Shown one piece after another: positions 15,650-25,189 of a DNA stretch of 64,000 nucleotides. The notes under the pieces are model-generated. The model worked only from the letters and a program-made list of their open reading frames with translations, was not told the DNA's origin and searched no databases. Origin of the DNA: Candidatus Dormiibacterota bacterium (GTDB lineage: Bacteria > Vulcanimicrobiota > Vulcanimicrobiia > Vulcanimicrobiales > Vulcanimicrobiaceae); assembly GCA_035532035.1 (NCBI GenBank), contig DATKRS010000019.1:1-64000 (forward strand). Direction: 5' to 3'. Position numbers and translations under genes: made by a program. Positions within the stretch are counted from its first letter, which is position 1; every line of letters starts with the position of its first letter.

Positions 15650-18600
15650 TTACCCTGGGCCGATGATCCAGGTGGGAAACCACATGCGAGCGTGCCACGC
15701 GTCGTACGAGAGTGGCCACGCGGAAAGCACCGGTAAAAAGAAGACGAACGCCGCCGCGATAACGCCGAGAATGCCGAAGACGGCGACGCGCCCCACGATC
15801 AACGCCGAGCGCCGCTCGTCCGCGGTGCGTCCCTCTCGAGCATTGGCCCATCGCCAGATCCGCTGCAGCACGATTGCGTTGCAAAGGCAAATGAGCGGAA
15901 TGTCCACGTAGAAATGGTACTCCCACGCGAGGCGAGGCGATTTCGCCCAAGGCAACCATTGCAACAGATACGTGACGACGAGCAGCGCGTACCCTTTGTT
16001 GCGCTCGCGCCATGCGAGAATACCCACGAGAGGCACGCAGATCAAGCCGAACCAGAGATTGATCGGATTTGGCATAGAGGTGATTTCGGTGATGCAGCAC
16101 TGCTTGTTCGGATCGTGTTGCGTGCGGTCGAGACTGCGATGGTCCTCGTAGTAGTATGCCACGGGGACGTAATCGAACGGCCATTCGAACCACTTGGATG
16201 CGTACGGGTGCGTCGCTTTCAAGTGGTCGTGATAATCGAACATGGCGTACTGGCGCAGAACGACGTCGTTGATGTTGTGAATTTCATTCGGGTCCGGTGC
16301 CTGACGGATGAGGTCGGGCAACCAGACCATGCCGTAGACGGTCATGGCCACGAACGCGATCGTCACGAGCGCTCCGTCGAGGCGAAAGCCGTGCGGGTTA
16401 CCCCAGAGCGCGGGGCGCATCGGGCGCAAATACGGCTGCAACCAGATGAGGATGAGCAGCAGGAAGCTGACGCCGAAGCCCATGACGCCGTACCACTTCG
16501 AGCTGACGAGAGCGCCGAGCGCGAGCGTGAAGAGCAGCAGCCAGAGCTTGGCGGTGCGGCCGTCCTCCACGCGGTCGCCGGCGGTAATCCGCGCTTTCGC
16601 ATACGTTGCCGATCCTGCCGGCGTCTCATATGTGACTGCGTCGCGACGGTAGACGATCTCGACGTCGTCGTCGTCGTACACGAGCGTACCGCCCTTGCTC
16701 AGCGTGAGCTGCCCCCGACGCGCCGCACCCTTGCCCACGACGCCGCCGTCGACCGTACGCATTTCGCTCTCGCCCGCATCGTGCAGCGCGAGAGATCCTT
16801 CCGGGAATGTCAGCTCGCGCGCTCCCGAGGCGAAGTTCGCCGGAATGACGACGTAACGAAAGAGCAGATAGAAGCCGCACGCGAAGTAGGCCGCACACAC
16901 GTAGATCGCTCCGGGCCCCGACGTCTGCCCGGCGGTCATCCACGAAACGAACCATGGCCAGCCGAAGATCCAGTGCTGGGCACCGTCGAGAAGGAACATC
17001 GCGGCGACGCCGAGCCCGATCGACGCGACGACGGCCGCCGTCAGGAGCGGCCAGCCGACCGCGACGTGCGGTCGCTCTCCCGTCTGCGACGCGATCCAAA
17101 ATCGATAGAACGCGTACACCGCAGCGAGCGAAAAGAAGACGACGAATCCTTCCGGCGTCGCAATGCGCGATTGCACGTAGTGCATACCGTCGAGCATGAG
17201 AAGTCCGGCGGCGACTGCGGCCCAGGCGGTCGAGCGCGTGACCCGCTTCGCGAAGACGTAAAGCAGCATCACGACGAGCGCGCCGAAAACGACGTCGAGG
17301 AAGCGCCATCCCCACGAGTGGTCACCGTGCGGCAAGCCTCCGAACATCCACGTCGAGACCGTGACGAGCAGCTTCGTCAGGGGCGGATGGGTGTTCTCAT
17401 AGATCCGAAGATTTCTCAGATACTCCTCGGCGGCGCGCGCGAAGTAGACCTCGTCGAAGATCTTCTCCGTCGGCTTCCAGTACCACGTGGGAATCGCGAG
17501 CGAAAGCACGAAGGTGGCCGCGCCCAAGACCGCCATCACGATGTAGTCCAGAGGCTTGCGCATCGCGGCCAAGCCTTCGCCCGGATCGAACCAATTGCGA
17601 ACGCGCCCGAGGAAATCGCCGTGCGTCTGGGCCGGCATCGCTCCGCGTTCCTCCGCGGTACTCCCCAAGAACACGTATCCGAGGTAGAAGAACAGCACGA
17701 CGTTCGCAAGCGACAGGAACGTCGCCACCGGTCCCCACAGATTGTAGGCGCTGACGTTCGAGGGCGCATGCGAGGTCAGCAGGGCGATATACTGATACGA
17801 GTAGATAAGATTCGCCCAGAAGACGATCGACAATCCGATGCCGCACCAAAGATAGCGCCGCGCGAACGGGAGGCACGCGATGGTGAAAACGACGCCGTCG
17901 AAGACGTAACGCTCGTGCATGCGCGTCGCAAGCGTAAAGAAGCCGAGGAGTGAGATCGCTGCCGCTTCCAGCAACGCCTGCGACGTCTTCAGCTGGATGT
18001 AGCGCCAGACGAGGAGCGCGACCGCAGCGACGACGAGGATGATGCCCCACGCCGCCTGCGGCAGGAAGAGGATGCGCGCGCTATCCGGCTGCCAGAAGAC
18101 GCCGCCCGCGTTCCAGACGCGCAAAGCCCAGATATTGAACGCGTTGACCGAGTTGAACGGATAGACGTTCGTTCCGAAGCTGAGGCGCTCCAAGAGCCAC
18201 GCGATCGCGGCAACCGGATTCGAGGGATGGAACGGTTCGACGAGCACGATCGTGAGGATGACCGCGGCGACGATTCCGTACGCGGTTGCGCGCAAACGCA
18301 AATCTCGTCGCGTTTGGCTCGTGAAGGCGAAGGCAACGAAGAGCGGGAGCAGTACCGCCGCTTGCGGCTTCACGAGCAGCGAATATGCGAGCGAGAGCCA
18401 TCCGCACGCGATCCACGTCGTCGCACGCTGCGGCACGTCGAAATCATCGCTGCGCACGAGCGCGTAGACGCCGAGCAGCGCAAAGAAGCAGGCGATCGAA
18501 TCGACCTGCCCCCAGAGAGCCGAGACAAAGATAACCGCAGGATTGAATATGTAGAATGCCGCCGCGCCGAGCGCCACGGTCTGGGAGGCGAAACGCCGTA

Positions 18601-18967
18601 CGAGTGCATACAGCAGCGTGCCGAGCGCCAAGTCGAACGCGATCGCTGGAAGCTTGACGAGAACGGAGAGCACGCCGTATCCGGCGTCGTGCGCGCTGAA
18701 GAACTGCGACCAGAACGCTCCGACGACCCCGAGAATATAGAAATATCCCGGGGGGTAATCGAGGAAGCTCGTCGAGGCGTAGAAGCCGCCCGGTCCGTGC
18801 GCCACGAGCGCCATCGCCCATGCTTCGAAGCTCGCGACGTCGTTGGGAAAGCCTTGCGCGCGAAGATAGACGAGGCGCAGGACGAGGCCGAGGAAGAGTA
18901 TCGCCGGCAGCGCCCATGGGAGCGCGCGTTCGTAGACGGGCGTTTCGGAGCGCGTTGCGATCTTCAC
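15650..18967 (-). CDS. Fused double GT-C membrane glycosyltransferase
   Basis: A 1105-residue membrane protein made of two GT-C glycosyltransferase-like halves. The first (about 1-465) starts with a membrane span and an external loop with NDVASFEAWAM and DYPPGYFYILG, as in lipid-linked sugar transferases of the GT87/mannosyltransferase kind. The second (from about 468) resembles the protein O-mannosyltransferase family PMT. It has IFDEVYFARAAEEYL with the acidic pair near residue 503, THPPLTK, and a C-terminal HPYASKWFEWPF stretch. A soluble insert (about 710-790) sits within it. GTG 18967 overlaps the plsC stop (GTGA); the longer frame is antisense-type noise. The acceptor is unknown. Confidence 0.75.
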   Translation of the reverse strand: MKIATRSETPVYERALPWALPAILFLGLVLRLVYLRAQGFPNDVASFEAWAMALVAHGPGGFYASTSFLDYPPGYFYILGVVGAFWSQFFSAHDAGYGVLSVLVKLPAIAFDLALGTLLYALVRRFASQTVALGAAAFYIFNPAVIFVSALWGQVDSIACFFALLGVYALVRSDDFDVPQRATTWIACGWLSLAYSLLVKPQAAVLLPLFVAFAFTSQTRRDLRLRATAYGIVAAVILTIVLVEPFHPSNPVAAIAWLLERLSFGTNVYPFNSVNAFNIWALRVWNAGGVFWQPDSARILFLPQAAWGIILVVAAVALLVWRYIQLKTSQALLEAAAISLLGFFTLATRMHERYVFDGVVFTIACLPFARRYLWCGIGLSIVFWANLIYSYQYIALLTSHAPSNVSAYNLWGPVATFLSLANVVLFFYLGYVFLGSTAEERGAMPAQTHGDFLGRVRNWFDPGEGLAAMRKPLDYIVMAVLGAATFVLSLAIPTWYWKPTEKIFDEVYFARAAEEYLRNLRIYENTHPPLTKLLVTVSTWMFGGLPHGDHSWGWRFLDVVFGALVVMLLYVFAKRVTRSTAWAAVAAGLLMLDGMHYVQSRIATPEGFVVFFSLAAVYAFYRFWIASQTGERPHVAVGWPLLTAAVVASIGLGVAAMFLLDGAQHWIFGWPWFVSWMTAGQTSGPGAIYVCAAYFACGFYLLFRYVVIPANFASGARELTFPEGSLALHDAGESEMRTVDGGVVGKGAARRGQLTLSKGGTLVYDDDDVEIVYRRDAVTYETPAGSATYAKARITAGDRVEDGRTAKLWLLLFTLALGALVSSKWYGVMGFGVSFLLLILIWLQPYLRPMRPALWGNPHGFRLDGALVTIAFVAMTVYGMVWLPDLIRQAPDPNEIHNINDVVLRQYAMFDYHDHLKATHPYASKWFEWPFDYVPVAYYYEDHRSLDRTQHDPNKQCCITEITSMPNPINLWFGLICVPLVGILAWRERNKGYALLVVTYLLQWLPWAKSPRLAWEYHFYVDIPLICLCNAIVLQRIWRWANAREGRTADERRSALIVGRVAVFGILGVIAAAFVFFLPVLSAWPLSYDAWHARMWFPTWIIGPG

Positions 18968-19572
18968 GCGCGCGGCGTCTCCTCGCTGTTGACACGCTTT
19001 GCGAGCGCGCGGATCTCTCCCATGACGGTCGCCGTGAACTTCGCCAGTTCGTCGCGCGTTGCTTTCCGGCCGCCATCGAGCCGCAGCGCGGGCCCAAATA
19101 CGACTTTCATCGCATGAAGGCGGAGCGCCCGGTCGCTCCCGACGATTGCTGCGGGAACGACGGGCGCCTTTGCCAGCGATGCCAGCAGCGCCACTCCTTC
19201 GCGCGCGCGCGCCTCGCCGGTGGGATTGCGCCCGCCCTCGGGAAAGATTCCGATCGCTTCGCCGGCGCGCAACATCTCGATCGAGCGCTTGACGGCACCG
19301 AACGCACTGCCCTCCCTGTCGACGGGATATGCGCCTACCGCTCGAATCAACGGCCCGAACAGCGGGATCTCGAAGAGCTCCCGCTTCGTCATGTAGCGTA
19401 GCGGACGCGGGCAATACGCGCCGAGAATCGGCGGGTCGAGAAGCGACAGGTGGTTACAGGCGACGATCAACGGACCAACGGCGGGAACGTTCTGCGCGCC
19501 TTCGACGCGCACGCGCCACACCACGCGCGAGAACGCCCGGATGCCTACTTTGGCGCATCCGTAGAGCGTCAT
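18964..19572 (-). CDS. plsC: 1-acyl-sn-glycerol-3-phosphate acyltransferase
   Basis: Adds the second acyl chain in phosphatidic acid synthesis. The 202-residue protein has the catalytic H41-x4-D46 (NHLSLLDPP), the glycerophosphate-binding FPEGGRNPTGEA motif at about 107-118, and a conserved VPAAIVGSD near the end. A short hydrophobic N-terminus would hold it to the membrane. It overlaps cmk by four bases upstream and the glycosyltransferase by four bases downstream. The cmk-plsC pairing is widespread in bacteria. Confidence 0.94.
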   Translation of the reverse strand: MTLYGCAKVGIRAFSRVVWRVRVEGAQNVPAVGPLIVACNHLSLLDPPILGAYCPRPLRYMTKRELFEIPLFGPLIRAVGAYPVDREGSAFGAVKRSIEMLRAGEAIGIFPEGGRNPTGEARAREGVALLASLAKAPVVPAAIVGSDRALRLHAMKVVFGPALRLDGGRKATRDELAKFTATVMGEIRALAKRVNSEETPRA

Positions 19573-20264
19573 GCGGCGCGCGTACGATCGACAATCGCGA
19601 CGATCTCGTCGGCAACCTGCTCGGCCGACATCGCGCTCGAATCGAGGAGGTGCGCGTCCCGAGCCGGCTCGAGGGGCGAGGTCGCTCTCGTGCGATCGAG
19701 CCGGTCGCGTTCCACGATCTCGTCTTCGAGCCGATGTGCCCCCGCGTCGATGCCCGCGCTCGCAAGCTGGGCGCGACGGCGCGCGACCCGCGCATCGACT
19801 GACGCCGTCAGAAATATCTTCACTTGCGCGTCGGGCAGTACCACCGTTCCGATATCACGGCCGGCCATCACGACGGCACCGCGCGCGGCGGCCGCGCGCT
19901 GCGCGGCCACCATTGCGTCCCGCACGGCGGCATGCGCGGCGACCGTCGAGACGACGGCGTTGACCTCGTTCGATTGCAGCATCGCGTCGTTCATCTCCGT
20001 CTCTCCGGCGAAGACGCGAAAACCCATCGGCGCGGTACCATCCAGCTCGACGCGGATGCGTCCGGTCTCACAGAGGCGTCGCAGCGCTTCCGCGTTGTCC
20101 GCCTCGGTCTGCGTGCGCAGCGCCAGGTACGCCAGCGCGCGATACATGGCTCCGGTGTCCAAGTACAGAAGGTGCAACCGCTGCGCGACGAGCCGCGCGA
20201 CGGTCGTCTTTCCGCCCGCGGCGGGTCCGTCGATAGCGATATGGAGCGCTTGCGGCTCGGGCAT
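19569..20264 (-). CDS. cmk: Cytidylate kinase
   Basis: Phosphorylates CMP and dCMP, recycling nucleotides from lipid and RNA turnover. The 231-residue protein has the P-loop IDGPAAGGKTTVARLVAQRL near residue 10, LDTGAMYRALAYLAL, and the lid/base-binding MAGRDIGTVVLPDAQVKIFL. It is the first gene of the minus-strand cmk-plsC-glycosyltransferase group. About 75 bases separate it from divergent radA. It also handles CMP released by IspF and CDP-diacylglycerol-using enzymes. Confidence 0.95.
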   Translation of the reverse strand: MPEPQALHIAIDGPAAGGKTTVARLVAQRLHLLYLDTGAMYRALAYLALRTQTEADNAEALRRLCETGRIRVELDGTAPMGFRVFAGETEMNDAMLQSNEVNAVVSTVAAHAAVRDAMVAAQRAAAARGAVVMAGRDIGTVVLPDAQVKIFLTASVDARVARRRAQLASAGIDAGAHRLEDEIVERDRLDRTRATSPLEPARDAHLLDSSAMSAEQVADEIVAIVDRTRAA

Positions 20265-20340
20265 GCGATGCGCGGCATTCGCGCAATCGAACTGTCGGAA
20301 CCTCTAGGCGCCGGCAGTCGCGGTGGCAAAGGATGCGGCG

Positions 20341-21651
20341 ATGCCACGAACGCGCTCGATATACTTCTGCTCGGCCTGCGGTTTCGAATCGCCTCGCTGG
20401 CTCGGGCGCTGCCCGCAGTGCGAAGCGTGGAACTCCTTCGACGAGCGCCCCATGACCGTGGGCGCCGCACGGCCGGCGCGCTCGCCGCGCGGCGCCCAGG
20501 CACCGGTCCCGCTACGAGAGATCGACGAGAAAAGCGTCGAGCGCATCGAAACGGGCTTACACGAATTCGACCTCCTGCTCGGCGGCGGCATCGTTCCCGG
20601 GAGCCTGACGCTGCTCGGCGGCGCACCGGGAGCCGGGAAATCGACGCTCGCGCTGCAGATCGCTGCACGGCTGTGCTCCCGCGGCCCCGTCGTCTATCTC
20701 TGCGGCGAGGAATCCGCGGGACAGGTGAAGCTGCGAGCGCTCCGCCTCAACGTCGATGCCGACGTCCTCGTGGCAAACGAAACGAATCTGCGCAGCGTGC
20801 TCGACCAGCTCGAACGTACCGCTCCCATTGCCCTCGTCGTCGACTCCATTCAGACGGTTTGGCTTCCCGAGTCGGAGTCGTATGCCGGAAGCGTCACGCA
20901 GATTCGCGACTGCGCGCACGCGTTGATGGAGTTCTCCAAGCGCAGCGGCTGCGCTACCCTCGTGGTCGGGCACGTCACGAAGGACGGCGCGATCGCCGGG
21001 CCCAGGCTGCTCGAGCATCTCGTCGACACCGTGCTGTATTTCGAAGGCGAGGCGAGCGGCGAATACCGGATCCTGCGCGCGTACAAGAACCGTTTCGGCT
21101 CGATCGACGAGATTTGCGTCTTCGCCATGGGAGACGCGGGCCTTCGTGAGATCGGAAATCCTTCGGAGCTCTTCGTCGGACGTCGCGCGGAGCGTGCGAG
21201 CGGATCGTGCATCGTCGCCTCGATCCTCGGCTCGCGTCCGGTTCTCATCGAGGTGCAAGCGCTCGTCGGTGAGACGGCCTTCGGTACGCCTCGCCGGCTC
21301 GCGAACAACGTCGATCAGCAACGTCTGGCTATGATCATCGCGGTTCTCGAGCGGCGTACGGGCCTGCAGCTCGGCAGCCACGACGTGTACGTGTCCATAG
21401 CGGGTGGACTGCGCGTCGTCGAGCCCGCGGCAGACCTCGGCATCGCGCTCGCAATCGCATCGTCGTTTCGCAACGCCGCGCTCGGCGCGGATGCCGTCGC
21501 TTACGGCGAGCTCGGTCTTTCGGGCGAGCTTCGCGCGGTTAGTGCGGCCGCGCGACGCGAGTCCGAGGCGCGTAAGCTCGGGTACCGCACGCTCTGGTCG
21601 CCGCAGACGCTACGCGACATAGACGATGCGCTGCATCGTGCGTTCGCATGA
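20341..21651 (+). CDS. radA: DNA repair protein RadA
   Basis: A RecA-related protein of 436 residues that helps branch migration during recombinational repair. The zinc finger C10-C13 (CSAC) and C24-C27 (CPQC) comes first. The Walker A GGAPGAGKST, the RadA-specific YKNRFGS motif and a C-terminal Lon-protease-like domain (VYVSIAGGLRVVEPAADLGI) follow. I chose ATG 20341, with AAAGGA about nine bases upstream, over a GTG six codons earlier. In Bacillus radA neighbours the clpC and yacL genes; both occur in this window but are not adjacent. Confidence 0.94.
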   Translation: MPRTRSIYFCSACGFESPRWLGRCPQCEAWNSFDERPMTVGAARPARSPRGAQAPVPLREIDEKSVERIETGLHEFDLLLGGGIVPGSLTLLGGAPGAGKSTLALQIAARLCSRGPVVYLCGEESAGQVKLRALRLNVDADVLVANETNLRSVLDQLERTAPIALVVDSIQTVWLPESESYAGSVTQIRDCAHALMEFSKRSGCATLVVGHVTKDGAIAGPRLLEHLVDTVLYFEGEASGEYRILRAYKNRFGSIDEICVFAMGDAGLREIGNPSELFVGRRAERASGSCIVASILGSRPVLIEVQALVGETAFGTPRRLANNVDQQRLAMIIAVLERRTGLQLGSHDVYVSIAGGLRVVEPAADLGIALAIASSFRNAALGADAVAYGELGLSGELRAVSAAARRESEARKLGYRTLWSPQTLRDIDDALHRAFA

Positions 21652-21661
21652 GCGGCACAAA

Positions 21662-22489
21662 ATGAAGCGGCTCTTCGAGATCGTCCCGAATATTTCCGAA
21701 GGAAAGGACGCAGGCGTCGTCGATAGTGCCGTCGCGGCGATCGAGCGATGCGGAGCGGTCGTTCTCGATCGCACGAGCGACCCCGTCCACCATCGTAGCG
21801 TCATCACAGCGGCAGGGGACGCGCGCAGCGTCCTCGATGCCGGCGTCGCCGTCGCGGGCGTTGCGCTGCGACGAATCGACATACGAGCGCACAGCGGCGA
21901 ACACCCGCGTATGGGCGCGCTCGACGTTCTGCCGTTCGTTCCGCTGGGTGAGGCGACCATGGAAGAGGCCATCGCTCTCGCCCATGAAGCCGGCGAGCAG
22001 ATCTGGCAGCTCCATCACATTCCCTCCTTTTATTATGAGCAGGCGGCGATGCTGCCCGAGCGGCGCTTGCTCGCGAACGTGCGGCCTCATCCAACCGGCG
22101 CGCCCGATTCCGGCGAGCTGCCGTTTCATCCAACGGCGGGAGCGATCGCGATCGGCGCCCGCACGATCCTCATCGCGTTCAACATCGAGCTTGCGACCAG
22201 CGACCTTTCCGTCGCGCAGAGCATCGCCGCAGCAATACGCGAGCGCGACGGCGGCCTACGCACCCTTCGCGCACGCGCATTTCGACGCTCGGGCGGCGTC
22301 GTCCAGGTCTCGCTCAACGTCACGAACGAGCGAGCAACGCCGCTCTACCGCATCGTTCGGGTCGTCTCTGCGCTTGCGGCAGACCGGGGTGTCGAGATAC
22401 TGCGCAGCGAGCTCGTCGGCTGCATTCCAAGAAACGCGGTGGTATCGGCAGCCCTCTACGCCCTCGGCGTTGAAGACACGACGCTATGA
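21662..22489 (+). CDS. Glutamate formimidoyltransferase (FTCD N-domain type)
   Basis: A 275-residue protein matching the formiminotransferase half of FTCD, which moves the formimino group of N-formimino-glutamate to tetrahydrofolate. EIVPNISEGKDAGVVDSA opens the protein and HSGEHPRMGALDVLPFVPL carries the catalytic His. The cyclodeaminase half is absent, as in many bacteria. It sits away from the hut genes at 42-48 kb and is coupled by an ATGA overlap to an M16 peptidase gene. It offers a folate-linked alternative to the deiminase route encoded there. Confidence 0.85.
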   Translation: MKRLFEIVPNISEGKDAGVVDSAVAAIERCGAVVLDRTSDPVHHRSVITAAGDARSVLDAGVAVAGVALRRIDIRAHSGEHPRMGALDVLPFVPLGEATMEEAIALAHEAGEQIWQLHHIPSFYYEQAAMLPERRLLANVRPHPTGAPDSGELPFHPTAGAIAIGARTILIAFNIELATSDLSVAQSIAAAIRERDGGLRTLRARAFRRSGGVVQVSLNVTNERATPLYRIVRVVSALAADRGVEILRSELVGCIPRNAVVSAALYALGVEDTTL

Positions 22490-25185
22490 AGATCGCTCGC
22501 TCCGCGGCGTTCGCCGCTTGTCTGGCCTTGCTTGCGTTGCCGTTCTCGGGCGCACGCGCGCAACAGGGCGCCGCCGGCGGCGACCCGGGCGTCTACACGA
22601 CGCACTTGAGCAATGGCTTGCAGGTGATCGTCGTTGAAGATCATGCGGCTCCGGTCGTCGAGTGCGCCATGTGGTATCGTTTCGGGTCGCTCGACGAAAC
22701 GCCCGGTAAGACGGGGCTCGCCCACGCACTCGAGCACATGATGTTTCGCGGATCGGCACACATTTCGGCGGGCGGCCTCGACGATATTACGGAGCGGCTC
22801 GGCGCGCAGATGAACGGGCAGACGGATTACGACTACACGCAGTTCTACTTCGTCCTGCCGGCGGACAAGCTCGACGTGGCGCTCACGATAGAAGCGGATC
22901 GCATGCGGTATGCCCTCCTGCGTCAGTCCGATTGGAACATCGAGCGCGGCGCCGTGCTCTCGGAACTGGACAGCGATGCCGGTTCGCCGTTTTTCGACCT
23001 CCTCTCGCGGGTTCGCGCGGCCGCGTATCCGGACGAGCCGAACGGGCGCGTCCCGATCGGGATCCGCAGCGACGTCGTGCATGCAACCGCTGCCGATATC
23101 GCTCGCTACTACCGCGAATGGTACGCCCCGAACAACGCCGCGCTAGTCGTCGCGGGTGATGCCGATCATACTACGGTGTTTCACGAGGCGGAGCACTACT
23201 TCGGCGCAATCCCGGCGCGCCGGATTCCGGCACACCACTACGTCGATCCCCGGCCCGCCAAAGGCGCCGTCGTCGAGGCGGAGTTCCCCTTTCCGTTCGA
23301 AGTTCTCGACCTCGCGTACGCAGTTCCCGGCGATACCGAGCCTGGGGAGCCCGCGATCAGCACGCTCGCCACGTTGATCGCGAACGAGCGCTCACCATTT
23401 CATCGGGCTCTGGTCGATTCGAACGTCGCGCTCGCGATCGATGCCGAAAGCGACACGCAGCTGAAAGGTGGACTCCTCAACGTTTTCATCGTTCTGAATC
23501 CCGGTCACACGGGAGAGGAGGCGCAACAGATCTTCCAAACGACGATGGAGCGCGCCCTCGCGACCGGTTTCTCACCGAGTCTCGTCGAGCAGGCACGATC
23601 GGTGACGATTGCACAGCGCTTGTTCTCGGAAGACTCGATTCAGGGCTTCGGCGATCTCGCCGGCTACACGTATGGGATCGTCGGCGAGCATATTCGAGAC
23701 GAAGATGCGCGCTTGGCCGCGCTTACGCAGCAATCGTTGCTTGCGGCGGCACGCCGCTATCTGAGAACGCCGACGGTCGTCGGCCATCTTCGCCCGCACG
23801 CTTCCCCGCGCCGTTCGACCTCCAACACCTCGAGCACGGCGATCAACGACGATTTCTCTACGCGCGTTCCAAACGGCCCGATTATCGAACCGGCGTCAAT
23901 TCGGCGGGCACTTCGCACGCCGACCACGGCTCGCAGCCCCTTGTTCCCGACGACGTTCATGCTGCCAAACGGCTTGCGTGTCATCGTTCAGGAGAAGAGC
24001 GATCGCCCGACCTTCACGATGATCGGGCGCATCGCTTCGTCGCCTGCTTTCGAGCCGCCCGGAGAGGAAGGAATGGTCCGGCTCGTCTCCGATCTCGCGG
24101 ACTACGGCAGTGCAGCGTACCCCTACGATCAGCGCCTTCAGGCGATCGACGACATGGGCGCGCAGATCGATTTCGGCCAGAACTTCGACGCCAAAGGACT
24201 GGCGCGCGATTTCGACAAGGTCGTCGCGATCGTCGCAGACGGCGAGGAGCATCCGGCATTCCCTGAGCCGTGGTTCTCGCGCGATCGCGGCCAGATCGCC
24301 AACAGCGTAGCCGCGGAACAAGAGATCTCCGGACAGGCGATCGACCGTCTCTACAATCAGAATCTCCTCGCCCCCGACGACCCTGCCCTGCGCCGCGCGA
24401 GCGCGCAGACGATCGCGTCGATCACGCGTGACGATGCCCTTGCCTTCGCGACGCGTTATTGGCGGCCGGATTTGACGATCGTCGCCGTCGTCGGCGACGT
24501 TACGCCGGCACAAGTGCGCGCGGCCTTCGAGCGCAGCTTTGCCGGCTGGAAGCGCGACGGACCAACGCCCAACGTCCGCCAGGAGCCGCTTCCGGCCGCT
24601 CATGCGGCCGACGCATACATCGGCACCGAGGCGAACGAAGTTTACGTGCGCCTCGGCGAGCCGGCCGTTGCGCGCACGTCGCCGGACTACGACGCGTTTC
24701 TCGTGCTGAATCAGATTCTCGGTGCCTCCGGAGCATTCGAGTCGCGCCTGTGGCAAGAGTTGCGTCAGAAGCGCGGTCTCGTCTACGCCGCGAGCAGCAG
24801 ACTGCTCGCGGATCGATATCGTGGAAACTTTCAAGTCGAGCTCGAAGCGGCACCGCAGCACGTCGTGTCGGCGGTGGCCTTCGTTCGCGGCGAGTTGCGC
24901 CGCCTTCAGGAGCAACCGGTCACGGCGACGGAGCTTGCGGAGGCCAAGCTGCGCCTCGCCGGCGACGCGCTACTCGCCGAGAGCTCGGCCGATGGCCAGG
25001 CGCAGCAGCTTCTCGAGATCGCCGAGTACGGTCTCCCGCTCTCGTATTACCGCGACCGAAACGAGGAGCTCGCCCACATCACCGCGGCCGACGTCGAACG
25101 CGTAGCCCGGGAGTATCTGGATCCGGATCGCCTCATTCAAATCTACGCGGGCCCGTCCGGGCCGTGGGCGACGGAGGGTCGATAA
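22486..25185 (+). CDS. Secreted M16 metallopeptidase, fused double-domain form
   Basis: An exported zinc peptidase of 899 residues. A signal peptide (ACLALLALPFSGARAQ, about 1-26) precedes two M16 modules. The first (about 36-440) has the inverted zinc motif H80-ALE-H84 and a likely third ligand in GAVLSELDSD. The second (about 480-890) keeps the fold, for example LPNGLRVIVQEKSDRP and RQKRGLVYAASSRL, but has MVRLVSDLADYG where HxxEH should be, so it is non-catalytic. Active and inactive halves forming one clamshell chamber are typical of the family. The substrate is unknown. Confidence 0.9.
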   Translation: MKIARSAAFAACLALLALPFSGARAQQGAAGGDPGVYTTHLSNGLQVIVVEDHAAPVVECAMWYRFGSLDETPGKTGLAHALEHMMFRGSAHISAGGLDDITERLGAQMNGQTDYDYTQFYFVLPADKLDVALTIEADRMRYALLRQSDWNIERGAVLSELDSDAGSPFFDLLSRVRAAAYPDEPNGRVPIGIRSDVVHATAADIARYYREWYAPNNAALVVAGDADHTTVFHEAEHYFGAIPARRIPAHHYVDPRPAKGAVVEAEFPFPFEVLDLAYAVPGDTEPGEPAISTLATLIANERSPFHRALVDSNVALAIDAESDTQLKGGLLNVFIVLNPGHTGEEAQQIFQTTMERALATGFSPSLVEQARSVTIAQRLFSEDSIQGFGDLAGYTYGIVGEHIRDEDARLAALTQQSLLAAARRYLRTPTVVGHLRPHASPRRSTSNTSSTAINDDFSTRVPNGPIIEPASIRRALRTPTTARSPLFPTTFMLPNGLRVIVQEKSDRPTFTMIGRIASSPAFEPPGEEGMVRLVSDLADYGSAAYPYDQRLQAIDDMGAQIDFGQNFDAKGLARDFDKVVAIVADGEEHPAFPEPWFSRDRGQIANSVAAEQEISGQAIDRLYNQNLLAPDDPALRRASAQTIASITRDDALAFATRYWRPDLTIVAVVGDVTPAQVRAAFERSFAGWKRDGPTPNVRQEPLPAAHAADAYIGTEANEVYVRLGEPAVARTSPDYDAFLVLNQILGASGAFESRLWQELRQKRGLVYAASSRLLADRYRGNFQVELEAAPQHVVSAVAFVRGELRRLQEQPVTATELAEAKLRLAGDALLAESSADGQAQQLLEIAEYGLPLSYYRDRNEELAHITAADVERVAREYLDPDRLIQIYAGPSGPWATEGR

Positions 25186-25189
25186 GGCG

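Noticed and set aside
15914-17953. 679-codon open frame on the plus strand
   Set aside because: It is a shadow of the fused glycosyltransferase on the other strand: Arg/Glu/Asp/His-rich, with no recognisable domain. Long antisense frames are common at this base composition.
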